A stretch of DNA of 57,092 nt from Myxacorys chilensis ATA2-1-KO14. Its GTDB lineage: Bacteria; Cyanobacteriota; Cyanobacteriia; Leptolyngbyales; Leptolyngbyaceae. Under the pieces are notes generated by a model, which searched no databases, was not told the DNA's origin, and worked only from the letters and a program-made list of their open reading frames with translations. The position numbers were made by a program, and so were the translations under genes. Below are positions 17,775 to 26,900 of this stretch, one piece after another; position 1 is the first letter of the stretch, and every line of letters begins with the position of its first letter. The stretch covers positions 1-57,092 of the forward strand of contig JAHHHP010000032.1 in assembly GCA_019359275.1 (NCBI GenBank), in the 5' to 3' direction.

Positions 17775-18752
17775 CTAATTCGCTTCAGGTCTCACAACAT
17801 ATTTTGCGGCAGCTTGATTCTGCGGAAGCGGCTGAATCTTGCCACTGTCTACCAACGCTTGGTGCATGAAAGCAGCAATTTCACCCCGTGTTGCAGGTTG
17901 AGTTGGGTTGAGAACTTTACGATTAGGATAATTGACCACAATGCCAGAGCGAGTTGCTTCTGCAACACTACTGACCGCATATTTGGGAATTCGATTGGCA
18001 TCTGTGTAATATTGCTTCAAAATAGCAGCAGATTGCTGGGTGTTTGCTGAATTCCTAGCCGCAGACTTTTGATTGACTGGTGTTGAAGCTGAGGGAGCAC
18101 TGGCAGGAGCAGCTTGAGCCGAGCGGGGCGTCACAAAAGGTTGCATCAGCGCAAGAGCAGCAAAAGGCAACACGATTTGTCGTCGAGCGGGGCGATTGCT
18201 CGGTTGAGCGGCGGTGGGCTTCGCTTGGGCTTTATTGGCTGCGATCGCGGCAGCCGCAGGAGTTCGGTTTGCTGCCGATTCGTCTTTTAGCGACAAGTTT
18301 CGCGCCAGAGAGACTAACGCTTCAACACGGCTCACAGGCTGCTGAGGACGGAAATTACCGCTTGGGTAGCCGCTCATAAAGCCAGTTTCGTAGGCTTCTT
18401 CGATCGCAGGGGCTGCCCAATTTCCTTTAGGCACATCCTTAAAGGCGCTGCCACTCGGAATTTGGCGATCGCGCTGCTGAGAAAAGGCTTTCCGGACAAT
18501 CGCCGCGAACTCATCGCGATCGACGGTTTGATTGGGGCGGTAGGTTCCGTCGGGATAGCCCGTAACGATGTTACGCTCTGCCAATGCAGCAATAAACGGT
18601 TGTGCCCAGTAATTTTTGGTATCTGGAAAGTTTGCTGCTTTGCCCTGAGCAGCAACCGGATGAGGATTGTACGAAACCATCGCGATCGCGCCTGAGAGTA
18701 ATCCGATACCTAGTAAAGGCGCTCCAACAACAAATCGACGTGATATGACCAT
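17775..18752 (-). CDS. Secreted SLH-domain protein, second copy type
   Basis: About 325 aa from the ATG at 18750-18752, which has GGGGAA just upstream; an ATG at 18768-18770 is the alternative. An export signal (RRFVVGAPLLGIGLLSGAIA) precedes three SLH motifs: FPDTKNYWAQPFIAALAERN, FKDVPKGNWAAPAIEEAYET and IPKYAVSSVAEATRSGIVVN. Between the second and third lies an Ala/Pro-rich low-complexity spacer of about 90 residues. The SLH order matches the protein at 4209-5444, with the same divergent third motif, but the C-terminal domain of that protein is absent. It probably anchors to the cell wall in the periplasm; no partner is evident. Confidence 0.8.
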   Translation of the reverse strand: MVISRRFVVGAPLLGIGLLSGAIAMVSYNPHPVAAQGKAANFPDTKNYWAQPFIAALAERNIVTGYPDGTYRPNQTVDRDEFAAIVRKAFSQQRDRQIPSGSAFKDVPKGNWAAPAIEEAYETGFMSGYPSGNFRPQQPVSRVEALVSLARNLSLKDESAANRTPAAAAIAANKAQAKPTAAQPSNRPARRQIVLPFAALALMQPFVTPRSAQAAPASAPSASTPVNQKSAARNSANTQQSAAILKQYYTDANRIPKYAVSSVAEATRSGIVVNYPNRKVLNPTQPATRGEIAAFMHQALVDSGKIQPLPQNQAAAKYVVRPEAN

Positions 18753-19162
18753 AGAGCGTTTCCCCTGCATAACAATCCGCCTGGCTAAAATGTGTAATCG
18801 GAAATTACCGCTTTTTCTGGTCAATGTTCTCCACCAAATGGTAGAAATTAGTGAGCGGATCTGTAATTTTCCTGTGACCTTAGGTATAACTTTAGGATGA
18901 CTACAAGTGGAAATAGAGCAGCTTCATTTCTTCTTTCGTCACTTCAGCTACTAAAATTACTGAGGTGTTGGTTGCCTTTAAAGTAAGTGTTACAGCCTTA
19001 CTGAAGAGTTGATTTTATTGCACCAACCTTCTAATTTTGCTGATCAGTTTAGGCTCATGCCATGAGTACAGATAGGCATTCTACCGATGCATTTATGTCC
19101 ACAGTGATATCAGCGATCGATCATTAGTTCCTACACTGGAAATACAATCATCGGTATTGGCT
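18753..19162. other. Divergent intergenic region with a small palindrome
   Basis: About 410 bases separate the SLH gene from the EcsC-like gene and should contain both promoters. A 13-base near-perfect palindrome, ctcatgccatgag, lies at 19054-19066, about 100 bases before the EcsC-like start, and could be an operator. Nothing else is recognised. Confidence 0.45.
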
Positions 19163-20302
19163 ATGGCTAAAGATCAATTGCAGCAACCCTCACGTCCAAA
19201 GGTGCAGAAGAGCGAGTCTGGACAAATTGGGAAAATAACGGAAACCGTATTCAAAACCGGAAAAGGAGCAGTTAGTCTTGCTCTATGGTTGGGCGGAACT
19301 GTCCCCAAGCAGGCCGTGCGCTGGATTGGTAACGCCACTGGAAGAGCTGGACAAGCCGTCAACTTTGTTGGACAGCTACCCTTGCTCAGAAATCCGGTGG
19401 TCAGACGATTAGCGGGAGTTCTAAAGCTCGATTGGCTGGTCGGAATTAGCGATCGCGTGGATACGACGAAAGCAGAAGCTAGGGTAAAAGAACTCCAGCA
19501 AAAGTATCCGAATGAATCTCCCAGCCAAATCACGCATCGATTGATGGTGAAAAAGGCTCTGAAAGCAGGAAGTTCAGGCTTTGTCACTAGCCTTTTGCCT
19601 GGGTTTGCAGTTGCCCTTTTAGCGCTTGATCTAGCCGCAACTACAGCGTTGCAAACTGAGTTGGTCTATGAAATTGCCGCCGCGTACGGATTAGATTTGA
19701 AGGACTCGACTCGTAGAGGCGAAGTTTTAGCCATTTTTGGTCTAGCTGTTGGCGGCGGCAGGGCGCTAAAAGCCGGATTAGGATTCCTCCGTAACATTCC
19801 GCTTGCAGGCGCGATGATTGGCGCGAGTACAAACGCAACAATGCTCTATTCATTGGGCTATGCCGCGAGCCGATTCTATGAAGCTAAACTTCGAGATGGA
19901 GCGGAAGAACCTAGTACCGAAGCACTGAAAGCAATTGAGCAACAGACTGAGCAGTATTTGACAGTAGCGATCGCGCAACAGGCGATCATGGATCAAATTC
20001 TAGTTCACATGATTTTGGCAAGTTACCCAGAAAAGACTTGGGATGATATTTTGCCCGACCTGCAAAAAATGCAGCTAGAGCAGAATTCTTTAAATGCGAT
20101 CGCGGCAAATATTAAAGCTCCGCAACCGTTAATTACCTTAGTAGATCAACTCAACTGCGACTTTGCGGTTCCTTTATTAGCGCAGTGCCGTCACATCGCC
20201 CAAAGTAGCGGAACGATATCTCCGCGCGAAGCAGAAGTCTTGAAGGCGATCGAAGAAAAGTGTAATGCGGACGAGATGATTCGGAGCAATTTAGAGTTAT
20301 GA
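19163..20302 (+). CDS. EcsC-like membrane-associated protein
   Basis: The ATG at 19163 gives 379 aa (MAKDQLQQPSRPKVQKSE). After a basic, amphipathic N-terminal region, residues about 140-250 hold glycine/alanine-rich hydrophobic stretches typical of EcsC: GSSGFVTSLLPGFAVALLAL, then GLAVGGGRALKAGLGFLRNI and GAMIGASTNATMLYSLGYAA. EcsC is linked to ABC transporters and secretion in Bacillus, but its biochemistry is unclear. Its stop overlaps the start of the ion channel gene (ATGA), so the two are almost certainly cotranslated. The TTG six bases upstream is in frame but less likely. Confidence 0.7.
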   Translation: MAKDQLQQPSRPKVQKSESGQIGKITETVFKTGKGAVSLALWLGGTVPKQAVRWIGNATGRAGQAVNFVGQLPLLRNPVVRRLAGVLKLDWLVGISDRVDTTKAEARVKELQQKYPNESPSQITHRLMVKKALKAGSSGFVTSLLPGFAVALLALDLAATTALQTELVYEIAAAYGLDLKDSTRRGEVLAIFGLAVGGGRALKAGLGFLRNIPLAGAMIGASTNATMLYSLGYAASRFYEAKLRDGAEEPSTEALKAIEQQTEQYLTVAIAQQAIMDQILVHMILASYPEKTWDDILPDLQKMQLEQNSLNAIAANIKAPQPLITLVDQLNCDFAVPLLAQCRHIAQSSGTISPREAEVLKAIEEKCNADEMIRSNLEL

Positions 20303-21153
20303 GCGATTCGTCTCGAAAGCAGACGCTGCGATCGGAGACTCAGTTGGCGGTGGATCAAGAGCGGCGCGAGATTCTCCAGCAGTTAGAAGACTGGCTTGAA
20401 ACCCCGCTTTTAGTGTTGAGCTTTCTTTGGTTAGCGTTATTCACCATTGAATTGATTGGGGGACTGAATCCGCTTCTAGAAACGCTGGGGATCGCAGTCT
20501 GGATGATTTTCATCGCAGATTTTGGACTCAAGGTGTTGCTTGCGCCCCGCAAGTTCAGTTACTTACGTCAGAACTGGCTCACCGCAATTTCACTGCTCCT
20601 TCCTGCCTTGCGGATATTCCGAATTGTCCGAGTGCTGCGAGTGTTGCAGACTGCACGAGCGGTGCGAGGCTTGCGGTTGCTGGGCGTGATGACTCGAACC
20701 AATCGAGGTATGCGGGCACTCGCGGCGAGTATGCAGCGACGTGGATTTAGCTACGTTGTTGGACTAACGGCAATCATCACACTAACAGGCGCAGCAGGAA
20801 TGTATGCCTTTGAAGGTGAGGTTGCCAATTCGGGCATCACTGACTACGGGTCTGCGCTGTGGTGGACGGCGATGCTAATGACGACGATGGGATCAGACTA
20901 CTCGCCACAAACCGCAGAAGGGCGAGTATTGTGCTTTATCCTAGCGCTCTATGCTTTTGCTGTGTTTGGGTATGTCACAGCAACGATCGCGACCTTTTTT
21001 GTCGATCGCGATGCTAAAGATCCAGACGCAGAACTTGCAGGAGCAAGTGCCATTACTCAGTTGACTGCTGAAATCACAGCCCTACGCGCCGAACTTCAAA
21101 CATTACACTCTGGTTATCCACTAACTCGTGAAAACATTGATGAGATTCCATGA
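20299..21153 (+). CDS. Voltage-gated-type ion channel with an atypical pore
   Basis: This 284-aa protein has the plan of a six-helix cation channel: helices at about 35-55 and 60-75, then an S4-like arginine ladder (RIFRIVRVLRVLQTARAVRG), S5 (GFSYVVGLTAIITLTGAAGM), a pore loop and S6 (GRVLCFILALYAFAVFGYVT). The pore reads WWTAMLMTTMGSDYSPQT, in place of the TVGYG filter of potassium channels, so ion selectivity is open. A coiled-coil-prone C-terminus follows. It overlaps the EcsC-like gene by four bases, implying that the two work together. It is convergent with the acyltransferase gene. Confidence 0.8.
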   Translation: MSDSSRKQTLRSETQLAVDQERREILQQLEDWLETPLLVLSFLWLALFTIELIGGLNPLLETLGIAVWMIFIADFGLKVLLAPRKFSYLRQNWLTAISLLLPALRIFRIVRVLRVLQTARAVRGLRLLGVMTRTNRGMRALAASMQRRGFSYVVGLTAIITLTGAAGMYAFEGEVANSGITDYGSALWWTAMLMTTMGSDYSPQTAEGRVLCFILALYAFAVFGYVTATIATFFVDRDAKDPDAELAGASAITQLTAEITALRAELQTLHSGYPLTRENIDEIP

Positions 21154-21221
21154 ATTCTTGCTGCGAAGCAGTTCTTCGTTTCCTCAGAGGCGTTGTCTTC
21201 GTTATTAAGGCGTCCTCGTTA

Positions 21222-21923
21222 CTAATAGGAGACCGCCTGTAGCCGTTCGACTTTCGAGTGCTCGCGTTTGCCCGTCACTCTCGCAGGCACACCCATCGCG
21301 ATCGAGTAGGGCGGAATATCGCGAGTCACCACAGCCCCTGCTCCAATCACGCTGCCTCTGCCAATTTTGACCCCATCTAACACTCTCACCCCCGTTCCTA
21401 TCCAACAGTCATCCTCAATTTCAATTCCTTTGCACGTTAATCCCTGAAGTCGGAATGGTGTGTCGGGATCAGAAAAAACGTGATTGTTAGCATATATCGA
21501 TGAGTTGGAAGCAATCATGCAATCCCTGCCAATTTTGATGGAGCCAGGCCCAGCAATGCAGACATAGGGACCAATGTAAGTTTCCTCACCAATTTCAATG
21601 CCTCCCCCCTCATGATCGTAAGCTCTAATCTGAACGCCCTGATCGAGCGAGGCACCATCCTTGAGACGAATCCGATTGCCTTTATTACTGATATAAGAGC
21701 CACGATACACTCGGACGCGATCGCCAATTTCAATGGTGTCGATGCCAATAAACTGAACACCAGTCTGAATGGTGACCGATTTCCCAACTTTTTTGAAAAT
21801 AGCAGGATAAATTAAATTTCTAATCGCGCTTCCAATCGGACTCGGAATCGCTCCGAAAATTCCTGTCAGCAAATATTCTTTTCCGTACTTTTGAATTAAG
21901 GAAAACGTGATTTTACGGCTCAT
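21222..21923 (-). CDS. Hexapeptide-repeat acyltransferase
   Basis: This 233-aa enzyme is a left-handed beta-helix acyltransferase of the kind that acetylates sugars in surface polysaccharides. Hexapeptide turns run from about residue 60 (IGDRVRVYRGSYISNKGNRI, IEIGEETYIGPYVCIAG, IKIGRDCMIASNSSIYANNH) to the C-terminal WIGTGVRVLDGVKIGRGSVI and GAGAVVTRDIPPYSIAMGVP. The loop with NNH (about 149-151) supplies the usual catalytic His. It lies 252 bases downstream of the short glycosyltransferase on the same strand, which fits a polysaccharide role. The acceptor is unknown. Confidence 0.88.
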   Translation of the reverse strand: MSRKITFSLIQKYGKEYLLTGIFGAIPSPIGSAIRNLIYPAIFKKVGKSVTIQTGVQFIGIDTIEIGDRVRVYRGSYISNKGNRIRLKDGASLDQGVQIRAYDHEGGGIEIGEETYIGPYVCIAGPGSIKIGRDCMIASNSSIYANNHVFSDPDTPFRLQGLTCKGIEIEDDCWIGTGVRVLDGVKIGRGSVIGAGAVVTRDIPPYSIAMGVPARVTGKREHSKVERLQAVSY

Positions 21924-22175
21924 TAGTACTAATACTCCCTGGTTTATCTAAATTCGTTCAATTGTTACTTAACCGCTAAACACACTGGCGAAGCGGAACT
22001 ACTGTGGAACTAAAATTCGCTAATTTTTATGCTTAACTTAAGCTTGATTTGTTACCTAAATTGAAATGTCGACGTGAACAAGAGGTTAAACATTCATAAG
22101 CCATCAATAGTAATAATAGTGATGTGAATTTGTCCTGTCTAAATTTGCACCATCTAGCACTTGAGAAACTATTCT

Positions 22176-22712
22176 TTATTCATCAGATTTGCTTAATTTC
22201 TCAGAGAGCCATTCTTGCGGATCTTGCTGCCACATAAAATCATTCACTGACAGCAACGGTGTTTCTGGAGCTTCCTCTAACAGCGGGAACCGAGGCGATC
22301 GATCAATCTGGAGATTGTCACATCTGCGACTGTAAACGCCACTAAAGCAATTCTCCAAAAATGCGCCCCTTGAGTTGTTCATCAGTTCAACATAGTGTTC
22401 TAAAAAATGAGGAACAACAGCTTCCTCAAATGTGATGAACTTGAAGTAAGCTCCAGTTGCTAGCTTCAGAATGCGATTGCGATTTGAGAGTTCTTGCTGC
22501 GCTTCTGTGTGTCGGTAATACCGGATTCGAGCATCTTTTGAGGCGTAGCTTCTACCAATTTCTTCTGTTTGATCGGTTGAAGCATTATCTAAAACAATGA
22601 GTTCAAAATTTTGAAACCGTTGTGACAAAATCGAATCAAGCATCGTTTGAAATATATATCCGCCGTTTCGTACTGTGAGTCCTAAGCTAACGAGAGGCTG
22701 AAGTGTAATCAT
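22176..22712 (-). CDS. Short GT2-like glycosyltransferase, probably degenerate
   Basis: The first 100 residues match family 2 glycosyltransferases (PLVSLGLTVRNGGYIFQTML, then FELIVLDNASTDQT with the first nucleotide-sugar Asp). At the place where a DXD metal motif is expected, the sequence reads FKFITFEEAVVP, so the metal site is missing. The protein stops at 178 aa, well short of the usual 250-300. AGGA lies eight to nine bases before the ATG, so it may still be translated. It may be a decayed gene or a non-catalytic binding protein. It is followed by the acyltransferase gene. Confidence 0.7.
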   Translation of the reverse strand: MITLQPLVSLGLTVRNGGYIFQTMLDSILSQRFQNFELIVLDNASTDQTEEIGRSYASKDARIRYYRHTEAQQELSNRNRILKLATGAYFKFITFEEAVVPHFLEHYVELMNNSRGAFLENCFSGVYSRRCDNLQIDRSPRFPLLEEAPETPLLSVNDFMWQQDPQEWLSEKLSKSDE

Positions 22713-23938
22713 CTGAATTTTCCTGACAATTTTAAGAACGTCTCAACGCAGATCAGACTGCTCGAACGTCGTCTTACATTTAACAAGGAGCTTTGCTTTT
22801 TCAATCAAATCAATGCTTGAAGCAGCAGCGAAGCCATCGCACTGGAGAAGATAATTGAAACGCTACCGTACAAAGCTTTAGATAGCTAATTCTACGCTTT
22901 TAGAAATGCAAAAAAGTTAATGCTGCAATGGTAGTTTGAAGTATTAAGACGCTAGGTTCAATCGGTACTAAGACAGATTTGATCTAGATAAATCAATGCA
23001 ACAAGTAACTGTTTGACATTAAGAAAAAACGCTGCTGCCTAATATAGAGTGTTGGCAGCTCGAACTAGCTCTTGTGAAAAGATTTGCAGGCGACGAACCA
23101 ATGCTTTAGCAAAGTTTAAATCTTTCAACTCAAACGGCAATCTAAAGCCTTTGAGAGAAATCGGATGGCTGCACTTAAAAATCCAACAACCGAGTCAAGG
23201 TTAGGAGGAATGAAGCGAGGCAGCTATTTATGGGGGAGTCAAGCCTCCAGGGATTCGCACGGCTGCAACATTCTGCACTACCCGTTTAGAGTCTACGAAC
23301 AGCCTACCCTTCAGCAGCGTTTGCTGCGTATGTGCGGGAAGAGCCGATCGTAGTAAATCTAATAAAGGCATAAATCTTAGATCTTGAGCAGTGAGCAGAT
23401 CGGACGAATTACTTGTACGTATTCTACAAGAGGTATTTCGGCCACCGTAATTACCGCAGAATTACCTCATCATTCCTTCAAACTTCTAATTTTTTTGTAA
23501 AGGAACAATGAAGCTCTTAGCAATGGAGTAATAATTTTTAGGCATTCATGTATCTGAAGGTAGATGCGCTCAATCGTCGCAAGATTTTGCTAGTCTTAAA
23601 TCTATCTTTTACTGAAACAGCCGAGTTAGGATGTGGATCTTGTTTAGCGTTTAAGCAGTAGTACTACAGACATCTATTCAGGAATTTGGCGAGTGTACAT
23701 ATTCTCGCTTGCAAGCTGATCTTCTGCTCTTCTACAGAGCGAACGATCGCGCCGATCCACAATGCGGCTAGGAAATTAAGACGGCTGTCGATTCTACGAA
23801 TCACTTCCTGATTCAGATCAATCATCGTCTAGGAGGTGATGATTGATCGGCTGATCGGGCTTCAGCATAAAACAGAGCAATCAGACACTTCCTTCTACAG
23901 CTTGCCAAATTGTCATCTTTGATGCTGAATTTGAGCTT
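22713..23938. other. 1.2-kb gene-poor stretch
   Basis: No gene is supported. A 62-codon ORF at 23165-23353 has no ribosome-binding site and no family likeness. AT content is higher than in the flanks. The one clear structure is the hairpin at 23816-23848. It may be a remnant of lost polysaccharide genes next to the decaying glycosyltransferase, or hold an unrecognised small RNA. Confidence 0.55.
23816..23848. other. Perfect 11-bp hairpin with AGGAGGT in the loop
   Basis: Arms gatcaatcatc (23816-23826) and gatgattgatc (23838-23848) are perfect. The loop is gtctaggaggt, which on the plus strand presents a Shine-Dalgarno-like sequence and on the minus strand ACCTCCT, the 16S 3'-end sequence. 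It lies about 90 bases past the tamB-like stop codon. No T-run follows on either side. Confidence 0.6.
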
Positions 23939-26900
23939 CTAAAATCTCGTCTGATATTCAACCACAGCACGGCTATCTCCAGCGAGATCTGTTGAACCTC
24001 GAACAAGCGTTTCATCATTGATCCGATAGACTACCCCGTAGCGCAGGGGTTCGTCACTCGCAAAAACTCGTGATAGAGACACCGAGAAATCACCACTTAC
24101 ATCAACGATCGCTTCTGCCGCCAAACTTAGCGTTGAGGAACGAGCCTTGGTGGCATTTACAACCGTCGGAAAAATTCGCAACTCGCTTAACCCGATCGCT
24201 TGCCCGAGTTGCGTAATTGTTCCCTGCAATTCATTCGACAAGGCTGTGCTGGCAATGTTGGCAATGCCAACTGTCGTGCCTGCTTGTCCGATCGTATCGA
24301 TCAACCCTCCGCCCACCAGCGCTAAAATTTCAGTCCTGCTTCGGGCTGGCGAACTTGTAAGCGCCAAATTCTTAGACAATTGGCTAGCAGGCCCAGTGGC
24401 TTTTGCCTGAACTCGAATGGTGCGTAGGGTTCCGATCGAAGTTGCCAATTCGTCTGCAAATGGGCTGTCTGCGATCTCACTAGATTGACGTGAGCGTGGT
24501 AAACGGCTGCCTGTGGTCTCCGGAACTAATGCAAATAGTTGCACATCGAGAACAGGATCGAGTCCATTAGCAGGGGTAAATTGAGCGGTGTGTTGGTAAT
24601 TTCGTTCCAGTCGAAACTGCGTTGTGAAGAGGTTGACTTGCCCTCCAGTTAAACGCACAGTGCCCTCAGGACGTGGTTTTGCAAGGGTTCCATTTAATGT
24701 GATTGTTCCTTCAGAAGTAAAGCTGACCAAGGGCGGACTCGTGACGCGCACACCATTAGCAAGAACGATTTGCAAATTGTTGAATGCGATCGGGGCTGAT
24801 GGAGATGCACCAGCCGTAGGCGTTGTAGCTGGCGTTGGCGCTGAATCTGGAAGCGTGATGGAGCTTTGATCAATTCCTTCATTTAAGTTCGATGATGTTG
24901 CTGATGACGCTGACGATGATGTTTCGGTTGCATTTGCGGTCGTTGTAGTTCTACCCGCCTGTGCGCCAACGTTTGCTTCTCCATTACTGAGACGAATTGT
25001 ACCGCCCAGTGTGGGTCGAAATGCGGTTCCTGTCACAACCACATTTCCGCCTACGTCACCTGTGTAAAGATCAGTTACATTGAGCCTTATATCATTCAAG
25101 GCAACGGTAAGTGGATCTGCGGCAGCCGCTTCGACTGCACTTGTTGCTGCAAAAATAGGTAGAATGCCCTGCGCTGTGAGAGGCTGTTGATCGAATTGAG
25201 CTTGCAGCGTTTCGACAGTCACGCGATCGCCGTTAAATCGAGCGACTCCAGTGACATTCGTCAGCGATCGCGGTAGTGCTGAAGCGCGAACAGTAGCATT
25301 CTGAACGGCAACCGTTCCTTGAATCACAGGTCGGCTTAGTGTTCCTGCTACATCAACATTGAGCTGTCCCGCGCCATCGACCCACGCTACTTGATCTGTG
25401 AATAGATTAAGCAAAGCAAATCCGCCGTCTTTTAACCTAGCTTGGAGTTGAATTTGATCGGTGGTGGGTTGAACAGATGAAAATGGCAGCGCGATCGGAA
25501 TAGTACCTGCAACGCTTAAGGGTTCCGTTTCGGTTAAGAAGATGTCGCTATCAAACCGCAGCCGAGCATCACCATACTGGAAATTCAGGTTGGCTTGCTG
25601 AATCGGCTGCTCATTTACCCTTCCATTGAGAATGTTTAGCACACCATTAGCGCTGGGATTATCTAAACTTCCCGATAGCGTTGTCGTTGCGTTTAATCGA
25701 CCTGCTAAATTAACGGGTAGTTGTCTGAGAAACGGTTGAGCTAACTCTAGCGGCAGGTTGCTAACGCGCAGTTGTCCGTTTAGAGTATCTCCCACTCTTC
25801 CACTAAAGGCGAGTGTACCGTCGTTGATATCGAGTCGCACCGGGGAAACGTCTAGCACGCCATTGGCAAAATTGCCTTGAGCAACCAAAGTCTTGATGTC
25901 GTACTTGCCCCAATCGATATCTGAGCCACGCACATTAAAGTTGAACGCTAATCCACGTTGTAGCGAGCCGCTAATGTTAATTGCGCCGCTCAGATCGCCT
26001 TGTAATTCTGCTAGAGATGGCAGTGTAGCCACTTCAGGTTGGCGGCGCTGCTGAGCAATTTGACGCTGAACCTGTGCTAATTTTTGCAGTTTCGTATCTA
26101 GTGAGGTATTTGCCAGTTGAATTTGATCGAGGGGTTGGAGATCGGCGGCTTGTCCTGACTCGGGTGATTTCAATCCCGTTGCAATATCGCTTAGCTGAGA
26201 GATACTCAGCGTTTGCAGCAGCGTTTGAATATTTTCATCATTGAAACTAATTTGGAATTGAACAGGCTGATCTCCTGTAGTTTGAGTAGTGCCGTTGAGC
26301 GCAATGATACTCTCCCCTCGGCGTAACTCTCCGCCTGAAAGCCGAGCGACTCCATTGATAAAGCTGAATTGTCCTCGAAATTCGTCTCCGGCAATTCTGC
26401 CGAATCGAGGGTTTGCGATCGCAACCGTCCCTTCAGCATTCAAGGTGTTCAGATTAACCGCAACATTGCCCGATAGATTGCCAGCAGCCGATGCTAAGGC
26501 TCCTGCTGCTTGGGGAGCCACCTGACGTAGTAAAGAGACCGGAACATTCTGCAAATCTGCTAGGAGTGTTTCGCCCGCTGTCCGTCCTCGTGCGATCGTT
26601 TGCTCTCGCTTGATAAAGAACGACGTGGGACGATTGTTCGCGTTGAGTGACACCACAATCTGGTCTTGAGTGCCAGCAATGCGTTGACCTGAAAGCTGTA
26701 GCTCAGTGCGTTGTTTAGCGCGATAGGCTAAGTTCCCTGCCAATACTGGATCGAAGGCTAATCCATTGACATTAAGATTCCGCAGTCGCAGATCACCGAT
26801 GGCATTGGGAGCGCTAGGTGTGCCCGTCACCCGTCCGTTAAAATCGGCTTGTCCTACTAGCGCTACGTTAGTTGGCAGACTAGAAGCGAAATCTCGAATA

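Noticed and set aside
23165..23353. 62-codon ORF in the gene-poor stretch
   Set aside because: No ribosome-binding site, no recognisable motif, and a length expected by chance.
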